Part shown: positions 5,052 to 5,514 of the stretch, in pieces
How the letters are laid out: each line of letters starts with the position of its first letter
Numbering within the stretch: position 1 is the stretch's first letter
Source: an uncultured Mollicutes bacterium
GTDB taxonomy: Bacteria; Bacillota_I; Bacilli_A; Acholeplasmatales; Anaeroplasmataceae
Reading direction: 5' to 3'
Assembly: GCA_900547045.1 (NCBI GenBank)
Contig: URFB01000088.1
Coordinates: 1 to 5,514 of the forward strand
DNA length: 5,514 nucleotides
Notes under the pieces: model-generated
Told to the model about the DNA's origin: nothing
Databases searched by the model: none
What the model saw: only the letters and a program-made list of their open reading frames with translations
Program-made: the position numbers and the translations under genes

Positions 5052-5514
5052 TTAATTAGTCTTTTCCTTATGCTCTTTATATAATATCATAAAGAAGGAA
5101 AGTAGGGCAGCACAGCCATTTAGGCTATTAAGGCAGCCTGAGATAAATAAGCCTGCACCCTGCATCATGAATGATATCGCCCACATAAAGGATGATATGG
5201 CAAATGATAGCTTTAGCCATTTAACGCTTATACCATCAATCATTACCGCAACGGAATATTCTAAATTAGCAATTATTGGTAAAAAGCTATACCAATGAAT
5301 TTCATCTAAGCCCTTCCATGGTGTAAAGGTATTTTTTCCAAATAAGGCACAATAGGTACCAAAGATAACTCCTATGGCAATTAAGATTATATTAACAATT
5401 TTAGTATTTTTATTAAAATAAACTAAAATATTTCTTGAAATAGAAATTAATTCCTGAATGATGCTTGAAAATGCATTGGAAATAAATTCACTAATTCCTA
5501 GTAAAACATGTCCT
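5052..5514 (-). CDS. YgjV-family integral membrane protein, 5' end outside window
   Basis: On the minus strand the frame ending at the TAA of 5052-5054 is open all the way to the window edge, giving 153 C-terminal residues. The ATG at 5241-5243 is internal (Met91 of the visible part), not the start. The protein is strongly hydrophobic, with likely membrane segments near visible residues 40-59, 75-92, 100-126 and 128-145, and a short basic tail (YKEHKEKTN). The fit is to the YgjV (inner-membrane protein) family: ISISRNILVYF matches the family's I.RN..FYF segment, WYSFLPIIANLEYSVAV matches its W.S.LPIIGS..YT.A segment, and a C-terminal pair of helices follows. Members are usually about 160-200 residues, so roughly 20-50 N-terminal residues are probably missing. 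The family function is unknown. The gene converges on the EAL operon and shares its terminator, so no functional link is implied. Confidence 0.7.
   Translation of the reverse strand, partial: GHVLLGISEFISNAFSSIIQELISISRNILVYFNKNTKIVNIILIAIGVIFGTYCALFGKNTFTPWKGLDEIHWYSFLPIIANLEYSVAVMIDGISVKWLKLSFAISSFMWAISFMMQGAGLFISGCLNSLNGCAALLSFFMILYKEHKEKTN

Noticed and set aside
5052..5243. A stand-alone 63-residue membrane protein on the minus strand
   Set aside because: The frame stays open upstream to the window edge for 90 more codons, with conserved-looking YgjV-type sequence, so the ATG at 5241-5243 is internal.
1..5514. CRISPR array, tRNA or rRNA gene, insertion-sequence ends
   Set aside because: No regularly spaced direct repeats, no cloverleaf or GTTCRA-type T-arm, no rRNA-like blocks, and no terminal inverted repeats flanking a transposase were seen.

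Overview
The window looks like a piece of a low-G+C, Gram-positive-type chromosome (Bacillota, possibly a gut Erysipelotrichia- or Mollicutes-like lineage). The evidence is the strong AT bias in coding and non-coding DNA, GGAGG-type ribosome binding sites, near-consensus SigA promoters, intrinsic terminators with U-tracts, and a clostridial-style GEMM-I riboswitch. TGA acts as a stop (end of the first EAL gene), so the standard bacterial code applies. The exact taxon cannot be read from the sequence.

Layout. Positions 1-105 are the 3' end of an unrecognised gene, with a same-frame open stretch continuing to a second stop at 184-186. A terminator follows at 201-235. An extended -10 promoter then drives an ATC-hydrolase-family protein gene (286-915). 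Next comes a dense control region (949-1095): a consensus TTGACA-17-TATAAT promoter, a GEMM-I cyclic-dinucleotide riboswitch, an overlapping intrinsic terminator and a strong ribosome binding site. It precedes a two-gene operon. The first gene (1103-3493) encodes a membrane sensor protein with an extracytoplasmic domain, a PAS-like domain, a dead GGDEF domain and an EAL domain with all expected catalytic residues. The second (3498-5000) encodes a membrane-anchored GGDEF-EAL protein in which both domains look catalytically dead. A perfect 12-bp hairpin (5016-5045) ends this operon and the convergent gene. That gene, on the minus strand (5052 to past the window edge), encodes a YgjV-family membrane protein.

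How the parts work together (inference). The right arm of aptamer helix P3 is also the left arm of the terminator, so ligand binding should block termination. The signal molecule would then switch on a c-di-GMP phosphodiesterase and its catalytically dead partner, a negative feedback loop. Two details stand out. By alignment to the Vc2 aptamer, the ligand-selecting residue (G20) is an A here, a change linked to relaxed c-di-GMP/cGAMP selectivity. The predicted transcription start also lies almost on that residue, leaving no room for an outer P1 helix. All calls come from reading motifs by eye; no database search or folding was run.
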